Positions 8,148-16,566 of a DNA stretch of 64,000 nucleotides are shown here, in pieces (positions within the stretch are counted from its first letter, which is position 1; every line of letters starts with the position of its first letter). The translations under genes and the position numbers were made by a program. Below the pieces are notes generated by a model that worked only from the letters and a program-made list of their open reading frames with translations, made no database searches and was not told the origin of the DNA. The stretch comes from Hyphomicrobiales bacterium (GTDB lineage: Bacteria > Pseudomonadota > Alphaproteobacteria > Rhizobiales > Xanthobacteraceae), in the NCBI GenBank assembly GCA_009377695.1, contig WHTP01000015.1, forward strand, positions 1 through 64,000, in the 5' to 3' direction.

Positions 8148-8222
8148 CTAATGGTCCTTTGATTCTAACATTCGCAAAGTCGCCCGCTGAGAAGGGATGC
8201 GAATGTTAGAATCGGACCACTA
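8148..8222. repeat. Imperfect palindrome, CTAGTG hairpin family, copy 7
   Basis: The left arm CTAATGGTCC...GATTCTAACATTCGCA pairs with TGCGAATGTTAGAATC...GGACCACTA. Its right end overlaps the stop codon of the DUF2214 gene (8220-8222), so the hairpin forms the immediate 3' end of that message. Confidence 0.85.
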
Positions 8223-8666
8223 AACCCAGCCACCCTTGGCCATGATCGCCGCACAGGCAAGAATGACGGCGATGCCGATCAGTTCGAGATGCAGGATCGA
8301 GCGGACGGTCTTGAGCTTCTTATCGCTCACCGTCGGTGCCTGCCCTGCCCGCACCGCCTTGCGCCATGACAGGAATTCCAGCGTCGGCACCGCGGACAGG
8401 ATGGCGATCAGGATGAACAGCGAGAATTTCGTCAGGAAGGCGTGGCTCGAAAAGTAATAGGTCGAGCCCTTCTCGAAATAGAACACGCGCAGCAGCCCGA
8501 CGACCAAGAGCACAGTGGCCGACGCGCCGAGCACGGCATCGGTGGCGAGGAGCCGGATCGCGTTCGGGCGCGTGATCTCCTGGCGGATCAGCATGAACTC
8601 GATGGCGATCGCCGACACCAGCGTGAACGCCATCAGATGATGCAGGAAAGCAAACAGCGTAGACAT
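8220..8666 (-). CDS. DUF2214 family membrane protein
   Basis: This 148-residue protein has four hydrophobic helices and matches the DUF2214 pattern: an N-terminal helix with HHLMAFTLVSAIAIEFMLI, the VLLVVGLLRVFYFEKGSTYY motif after helix 2, FLTKFSLFILIAILSAVPT, and a C-terminal helix LIGIAVILACAAIMAKGGW. Histidines in the first helix and the conserved FYFEKG element suggest ligand or haem contacts, but no function is established. The ATG at 8666 begins directly before helix 1. The stop codon lies within hairpin copy 7. Confidence 0.8.
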   Translation of the reverse strand: MSTLFAFLHHLMAFTLVSAIAIEFMLIRQEITRPNAIRLLATDAVLGASATVLLVVGLLRVFYFEKGSTYYFSSHAFLTKFSLFILIAILSAVPTLEFLSWRKAVRAGQAPTVSDKKLKTVRSILHLELIGIAVILACAAIMAKGGWV

Positions 8667-8889
8667 GATGGGAACGTCCTCTGCGCGTCATATGGATGTC
8701 GAGACCGCCGCTACGACCTCTCGAAGAGACTAAAATAGTAGCGATGGCGTTTTTCCGGCGGGTGTAGACCGTCATCAGATTGTCAAGTTCCGCATGCCGC
8801 GGAAATGTCATCCCACCGGCGCACGAAAGGCGCCCTTGATCGTTACGGGGTTGTGCTCTCACACGCACGCCAATGAAAAGGAGCAGCCC

Positions 8890-9348
8890 ATGCCTGTAAA
8901 CCCGATTCCCGAGGGGTATCATACCGCGACGCCCTATCTCATCGTGCGCGGCGCGGACAAGTCCGTCGAATTCCTCAAGAATGCCTTCGGAGCGCAAGCG
9001 TCGTTCGAGCCGATGATCGGCCCGGACGGCAAGATCATGCATGCGGACCTCAAGATTGGTGACTCGCATGTCATGATCTCGGAAGCGACCGACCAGCATC
9101 CGGCGATGCCGTGCATGGTTCACCTCTATGTGCCAAATGTCGACGCCGTCTATGAGCGCGCGGTCGCGGCCGGCGGGACGTCGACATTGCAGCCGACCGA
9201 TCAGTTCTACGGTGACCGCGGCGCCGCCGTGAAAGATCCTTCCGGCAATCACTGGTACATCGCCACACATGTCGAGGACGTGTCGATGGCCGAGCTCAAG
9301 AAGCGCGCCGAAGCGCACCTGAAGCAGCAAAAGGGCAAGGCGGCTTAG
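8890..9348 (+). CDS. VOC-superfamily (glyoxalase/bleomycin-resistance fold) protein, PhnB-like
   Basis: This 152-residue protein has two beta-alpha-beta-beta-beta units of the vicinal oxygen chelate fold. Family signs are the opening TATPYLIVRGADKSVEFLK, GADLKIGDS-like strand HADLKIGDSHVMISEA, and the terminal strand DQFYGDRGAAVKDPSGNHW, which typifies PhnB-like members. The start at 8890 follows an AAGGAG site; the frame upstream is not protein-like. The function could be an isomerase, a dioxygenase-like enzyme or ligand sequestration and cannot be settled from sequence. It is transcribed away from the DUF2214 gene across a 223-base divergent promoter region. Confidence 0.85.
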   Translation: MPVNPIPEGYHTATPYLIVRGADKSVEFLKNAFGAQASFEPMIGPDGKIMHADLKIGDSHVMISEATDQHPAMPCMVHLYVPNVDAVYERAVAAGGTSTLQPTDQFYGDRGAAVKDPSGNHWYIATHVEDVSMAELKKRAEAHLKQQKGKAA

Positions 9349-9360
9349 TGGTAAGAAGCC

Positions 9361-9442
9361 GTAGCGCGCATTGAGCGCAGCGAAATGCGGGGATCGTCGA
9401 CCTCTCACTCGATCCCAGATTCGCTTCGCTCAATCCGGCTAC
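9361..9442. repeat. Palindromic intergenic repeat (GTAGC...GCTAC type)
   Basis: GTAGC-GCATTGAGCG-AGCGAAATGCGGG on the left is answered by GATCCCAGATTCGCTTCGCTCAATCCGGCTAC on the right in inverted orientation. It lies between the convergent ends of the VOC gene and the DUF2442 gene. A partial copy of one arm (GTAGCCGGATTGAGC) occurs at about 21406-21420. Confidence 0.6.
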
Positions 9443-9468
9443 ATGCAACACATGGCCGAGTCCGTGGA

Positions 9469-9717
9469 TCAAACGCCGCGCCGCCCGGCCAGCATCCCTG
9501 CGATGCCTAGGTCCTCGTCGAGGTCGGGCCAGTGAATCCCCATTGGCATGATTTCGTAATTCGCACGCTCCACTGACGATGCCCGCTTGAGGCGCGGATA
9601 CCATTCAAGCGGCGTCGCAATCTTGCGACCGTCGGCCAGCGTTACCACCAGCTCGGTGGCGGTGAACTCGACCGAGCTAGCGCGCAAATCGCCGACGTCA
9701 ATTTCCAAAGTGCTCAT
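9469..9717 (-). CDS. DUF2442 domain protein
   Basis: This 82-residue protein matches DUF2442, with LVVTLADGRKIATPLEWYPRL followed by the closing GIHWPDLDEDLGIAGMLAGR. It overlaps the upstream DUF4160 gene by 20 bases, a sign of translational coupling. DUF2442 and DUF4160 genes are commonly adjacent in bacteria, and the pair has the size and layout of a toxin-antitoxin module, with DUF2442 a possible antitoxin or partner. No biochemical role is established, so the module idea is an inference. Confidence 0.8.
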   Translation of the reverse strand: MSTLEIDVGDLRASSVEFTATELVVTLADGRKIATPLEWYPRLKRASSVERANYEIMPMGIHWPDLDEDLGIAGMLAGRRGV

Positions 9718-9934
9718 TCCACGCAGCCAGCAGTTCGTCGCGATGAAGCCGAATATGTCGAATTATATCCCCGATCTCATGAACTGGGAACCCAGCGTTA
9801 GCTGCAACGGTCACATCATGAAGCCAGATTTTGGCCTCTTGGCCGGCCGCACGAACATGGATATGCGCCGGCTCACCGCCTTCGTTCGAATAGAAGAAGG
9901 CGCGATAAGGCCCCCAGCGTAAGACCGTCGGCAT
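9698..9934 (-). CDS. DUF4160 domain protein
   Basis: This 78-residue protein has the DUF4160 hallmarks: MPTVLRWGPYRAFFYSNEG, then EPAHIHVRAAGQEAKIWL, then a C-terminal helix RLHRDELLAAWNEHFG. The EPAHIHV strand with two histidines is the most conserved feature of the family. It starts one base after the pccB stop codon and overlaps the DUF2442 gene, so the three genes are probably one transcript. It may be half of a toxin-antitoxin-like pair; this is not demonstrated. Confidence 0.8.
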   Translation of the reverse strand: MPTVLRWGPYRAFFYSNEGGEPAHIHVRAAGQEAKIWLHDVTVAANAGFPVHEIGDIIRHIRLHRDELLAAWNEHFGN

Positions 9935-9935
9935 C

Positions 9936-11468
<1,533 letters not shown>

Positions 11469-11567
11469 GGGCATGCCCAACAGGGAATCTTTTCGTCCCC
11501 GGCATAGCACACGCCTGTTCCCCTTGCGCGCCCCACTGCGCGCTCCCTGGGCGGCGCTAGGACCCCC

Positions 11568-12562
11568 TCACCCGGGCGCAATTGCGCTGTTGGTTTCGGC
11601 GGCGGTGGGCCTCGCCGGCACCAGCATACGCCAGGTCACCAGCACCGAAATCACGGAAATGCCCGTGGCTAGGGCGAACAAGGCGCCGTAGCCGACATAA
11701 TCGGCGATCAGACCAGCGAGACTCGATCCGACGAGGTAAACAAGCAATTGCGCACAGGCGAGCACCGTGAAGTCGGTGCCGGGCTGGTCGCTCGACGCCA
11801 CCGCCATGAACAGGCTGTAGAGCGCGACGATCTCCATGTAGCGGATCAGGGTCTGGAAGCCCGCGGCGCCGAACAGCGGCCAGTAGCCCGTCAGCACGCC
11901 GAGCGCGTGCAGCGTGAACAGAAGGAAGCAAAGCGTGCGCAGGCTTCCGAGCAGCACAAGGACACGCCCGGTGCCGATGCGCATGAGCAGGAATGCCGCG
12001 ACGCCGGAGCCGACCAATCCGGCGGTGACGGCGGAGCCGCCCGACAGATAGCCGATCACATCGAGCGGCACCTTCTGATCGACCATGTAGGGGCCCTCCA
12101 TCGCCTTCACGAGCCCCTCGCTAGCCCGATAGATCAGCGCGATCAGGAGAATCCGGCGCGCGTCCGGCCGACGCAGGAAAGCGGGCAGCGATGGACGCGG
12201 TACCGTCGGGGCGGCGGCGGATCGTCCTCCCGCATTGCAAATGCGGCCGCCAGCGGAATGAGCGATATCGCCGCCACGAAGAAGATCATCGGCTGCCACC
12301 CGAAGTGGTGATAGACGACGAGACTCATCGTGCCGCCGATCACGACGCCAAAGGCCACTGCCCCGCCCTGGATGGCATTGCCGATCGGTCGGTCGCGCGG
12401 CGTCAGTGACTTGGTGGCATAGCCGTCGGTCGCGATATCCTGCGTCGACAGCAGGAGCGCAATGACCATGCCGATCGCGAGAAAGGCGTGCACGTTGCGG
12501 ATGTCGATGAAGGCCAGCGACAGGATCGCGGCCACGATGCCGAGCTGTGTGATCAGCACCAC
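11568..12562 (-). pseudogene. Broken RhtX/FptX-like (AmpG-type MFS) siderophore permease gene
   Basis: Two overlapping frames together read as most of a major-facilitator permease of the RhtX/FptX siderophore type, related to AmpG. The first (12562 down to about 12215) includes LLSTQDIATDGYATKSLTP and ends in DDPPPP. The second (about 12215 to 11568) continues with PTVPRPSLPAFLRRPDARR and further membrane helices. A one-base loss inside the CCG-repeat at 12205-12220 explains the shift. The first one or two helices are absent: the gene begins abruptly at WVLITQ-like sequence, where it abuts a truncated TonB receptor. It is therefore non-functional by both truncation and frameshift, unless the frameshift is a sequencing error. 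Confidence 0.75.
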
Positions 12563-13215
12563 GTGTTGAGACCGATCGTGGGTTTGCCTTCGGCCGCCCT
12601 GCGGGTGATGAAATTCACCGTACCGCCGGTTGCGCCGCTGCCGTAAAGGCTCGAGGCGCCCGCCACCACTTCGATGCGTTCTACCGCGTTGAGATCGATG
12701 AGCGACACGATGCGCGCGACGTCGCGCAGCGGCGTGTTGAGAGGGACGCCGTCGATCATGACCAGCAGATCGCGGCCGCGGAAGCTTTCGGACGCACCCG
12801 AGATGGTCTGGTTGGAGACCGAAAATCCGGGAATGAGCTTCGACAGCACCACAGACGGGTTGCTGGTCATTTCGAGCTGGGCCTGGATCTCCTCCCGGTT
12901 GACCACCTGCATGGACTGCGGAACGTCGCTGACCGGACGGTCGGCGCGCGTCGCCGTCACGGTGATTTCATCGAGCACCTGCGCGAGCGCGGATGGAGCG
13001 GTGCCGGCCAGCAGCAGGGTCGCGCTCGCAGTGCAGACGACGGCGCGCCGCGAGCGTGCACCAACGGAGCTCCATTTTAACCGAGCGCAATCGCAAAGCT
13101 GCGCCCGAAATACTTTAGAAGTTAAATAATGTAATTGAGCGCCCAAGCTTATGAGCGAATTGATCGCTAATATCGATGCGAAGATGGACATATTCGCGGG
13201 TCCCATCCAGAACAA
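12553..13215 (-). pseudogene. Truncated TonB-dependent receptor (signal region and plug domain only)
   Basis: The frame encodes a signal-like region (RRAVVCTASATLLLAGTAPSALAQ) followed by a TonB box-like EITVTA and a plug domain with VPQSMQVVNREEIQAQ, FRGRDLLVMIDGVPLN, and VERIEVVAGASSLYGSGATGG. It stops after GKPTIGLNT, just where the roughly 500-residue beta-barrel should start, and runs straight into the middle of a siderophore permease gene. A deletion has fused the two. The true start is unclear: residues before the signal peptide look non-coding. The plug motifs typify ferric-siderophore receptors such as FptA-like proteins, matching the adjacent permease. Confidence 0.8.
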
Positions 13216-13285
13216 CTATTGAGCTTCTATTGGATCGATACGATAAGAGACGCTGGGAACTGCGCTAGCGGGGGCGTGCCAATCC

Positions 13286-14098
13286 ATGTCGGTCGAATGC
13301 CACTCTGACGGTGTCGCGGCAGCGGTGATCGATCGGCTGCCACCCATCGCGGATGCCGCACGGGTCGTGGTCCCGCGCTATCTCAGGAGCGAGGAGCCGG
13401 TCACGGTCGGCTGGCATTCGCACTCGGAAGGCCTGCTCTTTGCCGTCGCGCAGGGCCTCGCGACCATGCAGACCGATACCGGTACGTGGACGATGCTGCC
13501 GCGGCAGATCGGTTGGCTTCCCCCAGGCACGCGTCATTGCGGCCACAGCTTCGGCAAGGCGGAGGCGCTTTTTCTGTACCTGCACGCGGACGTCTGTCGT
13601 TCGATGCCCAATCATCCGTGCGTGCTGCAGATGTCCACATTGTCACACGCGCTGATGGAACGGCTGGATGGGCTTGCGGGCGTGCTGCCACTGCCGCGCG
13701 TCGAGCGGCTGCTCCAGGTCCTGCTCGACGAGATCCGCGAAGCATCCGAAGTGCCACTGCATCTGCCGCTACCGCGCGACCAGCGGCTGTTGCGGATGGC
13801 AGGCGCACTGAACGCGGCGCCGGATGACGATACCAGCCTTGATGGCTGGGCGGCGGCGCTAGGGATCGGCCGCCGGACGATGATCCGCCGCTTCGCGCAG
13901 GAGACTGGGCTGAGCATCGGTCAATGGCGACAGCAGCTTCGGCTGGTAAAGGCCTTGGAGCTGCTTGCAGAGGGCCAGTCGGTGACGACGGCGGCGCTCT
14001 CGGTCGGCTACAGCAGCGTGAGTGCTTTCATTTCGTGCTTTCGTCGGCGCTTCGGGGTGACGCCTTCGAAATATTTCAGTCGCGACGCGGTCCGATAA
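13286..14098 (+). CDS. AraC-family transcription regulator with cupin sensor domain
   Basis: This 270-residue regulator has an N-terminal cupin-like effector domain (about 20-130; VTVGWHSHSEGLLFAVAQG and LPPGTRHCGHSFGKAE) and a C-terminal AraC double helix-turn-helix (about 170-266). The second helix pair carries the family signature AALSVGYSSVSAFISCFRRRFGVTPSKYF. It is transcribed away from the truncated TonB receptor across a short intergenic region, so it may once have controlled the siderophore-uptake genes. Its sensor domain is not obviously like PchR, so a distinct effector is possible. The coding sequence itself looks intact. Confidence 0.88.
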   Translation: MSVECHSDGVAAAVIDRLPPIADAARVVVPRYLRSEEPVTVGWHSHSEGLLFAVAQGLATMQTDTGTWTMLPRQIGWLPPGTRHCGHSFGKAEALFLYLHADVCRSMPNHPCVLQMSTLSHALMERLDGLAGVLPLPRVERLLQVLLDEIREASEVPLHLPLPRDQRLLRMAGALNAAPDDDTSLDGWAAALGIGRRTMIRRFAQETGLSIGQWRQQLRLVKALELLAEGQSVTTAALSVGYSSVSAFISCFRRRFGVTPSKYFSRDAVR

Positions 14099-14318
14099 GG
14101 CGACGTGACGCTCTATCGAGGTCGGTGGCAGGAGCGCGAGCTTCAGTCTCAGTGGCAGGCCCTGCGGCCAGGCGAAAGCTTGAGCCTCGATGAGTGCCTG
14201 CACCCAGCGGCGTTTTAAGGTCTCATTAATGACGTGTCGCAAGCACAACCGCCGCCGCCCTCACAGGGACAAAATTCCGTGCCTTGGATTGTCTCGCGGG
14301 ACGAACTGGAGGGATATC

Positions 14319-14561
14319 ATGAAAATCACGATCGCAGCCGCGGCCGTCGCCGCGGGCCTCGTCTTCGCACCTGCCGCCGCGCTCGCGGACCGCGCCGTGA
14401 ACACCGGGCTCGGCGCCGGTGCAGGCCTGCTTGTGTTTGGACCGGTTGGAGCCGTCGCGGGCGCGGTTGTCGGCTACACCGCCGGCAACGGCATCGCCCG
14501 CTCCTGGGGCGTTTCACGCCGGCACCGCAAGCCGCCACGCAGAGTGCGCCATAACGACTAG
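14319..14561 (+). CDS. Small exported glycine-zipper protein
   Basis: This 80-residue protein has a signal peptide (MKITIAAAAVAAGLVFAPAAALA-D) followed by one glycine/alanine-rich hydrophobic segment with zipper spacing (GLGAGAGLLVFGPVGAVAGAVVGYTAG) and a basic, histidine/arginine-rich tail. Similar short proteins are common in Bradyrhizobium and relatives, and glycine-zipper segments usually oligomerise or insert in membranes. The ATG at 14319 follows a GGAGGG ribosome site; an upstream extension of the frame is not protein-like. A perfect hairpin follows the stop codon. Function unknown. Confidence 0.75.
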   Translation: MKITIAAAAVAAGLVFAPAAALADRAVNTGLGAGAGLLVFGPVGAVAGAVVGYTAGNGIARSWGVSRRHRKPPRRVRHND

Positions 14562-14575
14562 AACAGTCGACCGCA

Positions 14576-14597
14576 GAGGCCGCCTCCGGGCGGCCTC
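14576..14597. terminator. Symmetric hairpin between convergent genes
   Basis: GAGGCCGCC-TCCG-GGCGGCCTC is a perfect nine-base-pair stem with a four-base loop. It lies between the glycine-zipper gene and the beta-lactamase gene, which converge, and could terminate both. There is no clear T-run on either side, so efficiency is uncertain. Confidence 0.55.
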
Positions 14598-14625
14598 GCG
14601 CGTCTCAGTCACTTTCCGACGTTGG

Positions 14626-15474
14626 TCAAAGCAAGATCGCGCGCTTGAGCAAGGTCTTGGTGATCTGCAGGCGCTGCGCAAGCTGCCGCGGCTCGCGAAC
14701 GTCGAAATTCATTGCGAAGATGTAGGGTTTTTTGTTGCCCTGGTCGACCCAGCCCACCAGCCAGCCGAGCGTCGCCTTGCTGCCGGGCGCGACGCCAATG
14801 CCGATGGTGCCGGTCTTGCCGCGCATCGTGCCGAGTTCGCTCTGCTCGATATACATGATGTCGCGCACGATCTCCTGGCTGCGCTCTGAAATTGGAAGCA
14901 CGCCGCGATAAAGCTTTTGCAGGAATCCGATTTGCTGCATGGCCGAGATGCGCAGCCTGCCGTTGAGCCAGAACGTGTCGAGTGGCGCGCCAGAGATGTC
15001 ACGATTGCCGTAATCGAATTCGTCGACATAGTGCTGCATCCGCTCAGGCCCGATCTTGCGCGCAATGTCCTGATAGACCGGGACCGCCGATGCCTTGAAC
15101 GCAGAGCGCAGCGTGTGGTCCTGGTTCCAGGCGTCGAAGTCGCGCACCACCTTATCCCAGGGGAACATCGTGCTGTCGGCATCGGCCGCAACGCCGGTCT
15201 CAAGCGCAATCAGAGAGTTCGGAATCTTGAATGTCGAGGCCGGCAGGAAGCCGGTTTCCGCTCGCTCCCGATCGGACACGACGATACGGCCGCCTCCGGT
15301 ATCGAGCATCGCGAATGTGCCGACCGTTCCAATTTCCGTGAACGCATCGCCGAGGCTCGGTTGCATCTCGATGCGCGGGGGTTTGATCTCCTCCGCCGTC
15401 GAAGGTGCGAAGCCGGCGACAATGGCCGCAGCGGCCCCGGCAATGGCGGTGCGTCGATCAACGGTAGCCATCAT
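14626..15474 (-). CDS. Class D (OXA-type) beta-lactamase
   Basis: This 282-residue exported serine enzyme has every class D signature in order: the active-site S80-T-F-K83, S129-A-V131, Y155-G-N157 and K220-T-G222. The N-terminus (RRTAIAGAAAAIVAGFAPSTAEE) is a signal peptide with twin arginines that might use the Tat route. Enzymes of this family hydrolyse beta-lactam antibiotics through an acyl-enzyme on a carbamylated lysine (K83 here). The start codon overlaps the Atp12 stop (ATGA), so the gene is co-translated with a housekeeping chaperone. Base composition matches its neighbours and no mobile element adjoins it, which suggests a resident chromosomal gene. Substrate range cannot be read from sequence. 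Confidence 0.9.
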   Translation of the reverse strand: MMATVDRRTAIAGAAAAIVAGFAPSTAEEIKPPRIEMQPSLGDAFTEIGTVGTFAMLDTGGGRIVVSDRERAETGFLPASTFKIPNSLIALETGVAADADSTMFPWDKVVRDFDAWNQDHTLRSAFKASAVPVYQDIARKIGPERMQHYVDEFDYGNRDISGAPLDTFWLNGRLRISAMQQIGFLQKLYRGVLPISERSQEIVRDIMYIEQSELGTMRGKTGTIGIGVAPGSKATLGWLVGWVDQGNKKPYIFAMNFDVREPRQLAQRLQITKTLLKRAILL

Positions 15475-16244
15475 GTCAACTCCTCAAGCACTCGCGCCGC
15501 CGCCTGCATCTCTGCTTCGCGCGCGGCGCGGCGTTCGACCGCCTGCTCGTCGCGGCCCCACTGGTGCGTGTTCCAGTCCTCGTCCACATGGGCGGCCGCC
15601 CAGGCGTCCTCGGTGGAGAGATGCCCCTGCGCCATCGCGAGTGCAATCAATGCCGAGCCAGTCAGCGTGGTGATCGCGCTGACTGCGCCGAGCCGCCACG
15701 GCTCATCGGGAATGGCGCGCACCGCGGCAGCGAGCGCCTCGTCGGGCTGCGTCACGAACAGCACGCCCTCGCCCAGCACAAAGCGCGCACCAAGCGCGTC
15801 GCGCGCCCAGGCGATCAGCGGATCCCAATGGCGCATCTGGCTCTCAACCAAGCCGTCCGGTGTGCCGGCGCGATAGCAGACCAGGTCGGAACCGAGGAAT
15901 TTTGCGACCTCGGCCCGTACCGCCGCCGGCGTATCGGCGACACCATCGATAATCGAATTGGCGAGCCGCGTGAGCGGCATCGCCGCGGGATCGACAAGCT
16001 CGTGCTGGGCGTTCCATTCCGCAGCCAGCGCCTGCGCTAGGGCCTGCGTCGGCGCGGCGAGCACCCGGCGTGCTGGCGTCTTCACGGGCCGGCCGTCAAG
16101 CAGCACAGCATGTCCGCCCGGCTGCTGTTCCACCGTCGCGGTCTTGTAGAAGCGCCGACGCAACTGTGGGCGCATGGCGCGACGAGCCGCTTCGGTCGGG
16201 TCGAGCGGCTGGTTTTTGAAGATATCGTCGAAAATATCGCGCAT
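15471..16244 (-). CDS. ATP12-family F1-ATPase assembly chaperone
   Basis: This 257-residue protein is the bacterial homologue of mitochondrial Atp12, which binds the F1 alpha subunit during ATP synthase assembly. Family segments are RRFYKTATVEQQPGGHAVLLDGRPVKTPAR, MPLTRLANSIIDG, the SDLVCYRAGTPDGLVESQ stretch, and the C-terminal WAAAHVDEDWNTHQWGRDEQA. The ATG at 16244 (MRDIFDDIF) is preferred over an ATG three codons upstream. It is the first gene of a two-gene unit with the beta-lactamase. Alphaproteobacteria commonly carry Atp12, and the gene is not normally linked to the atp operon. Confidence 0.9.
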   Translation of the reverse strand: MRDIFDDIFKNQPLDPTEAARRAMRPQLRRRFYKTATVEQQPGGHAVLLDGRPVKTPARRVLAAPTQALAQALAAEWNAQHELVDPAAMPLTRLANSIIDGVADTPAAVRAEVAKFLGSDLVCYRAGTPDGLVESQMRHWDPLIAWARDALGARFVLGEGVLFVTQPDEALAAAVRAIPDEPWRLGAVSAITTLTGSALIALAMAQGHLSTEDAWAAAHVDEDWNTHQWGRDEQAVERRAAREAEMQAAARVLEELT

Positions 16245-16253
16245 TTTACGCAC

Positions 16254-16566
16254 CCGGCCCTATCAGCCGCCCTGGCAAACAGTCAAGAAGCTCTATATTT
16301 CAGATGCTTAGAGCGGAACTTACAGCTCACATCAAGTCGATGTGAACGCCGCGCCGTACTGTGGCCGCGCTACATCGCTAACAAGCTCTGCGACACACAA
16401 AACCCTGTCACTACATTGGAACTGGTGGAATCTTAGTCTTTGGCCCGTTAGATTACCCTCTGGATTCGGCACCATAAGTCGGACCGTATAAAAGTTAAGG
16501 ACCGGCCGACGCCTGCTTGCGGGGCTCAGTACTGGTCGCAGCGGGGGTACGGGCCACGAGGAGTCA
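16254..16566. promoter_or_regulatory. Divergent intergenic region with a dyad at 16328-16344
   Basis: This region separates the Atp12 gene from the oxidoreductase operon and must hold promoters for both directions. It contains one clear dyad, CACATC-AAGTC-GATGTG (16328-16344), a plausible regulator operator about 220 bases before the oxidoreductase start. A GAGGAG ribosome site lies at the end of the region. No consensus FixK/FNR box was recognised. Confidence 0.35.

Noticed and set aside
95-8222. CRISPR array formed by the repeated hairpins
   Set aside because: The units are not direct repeats with unique spacers of constant length, differ in sequence, and no cas genes are present.
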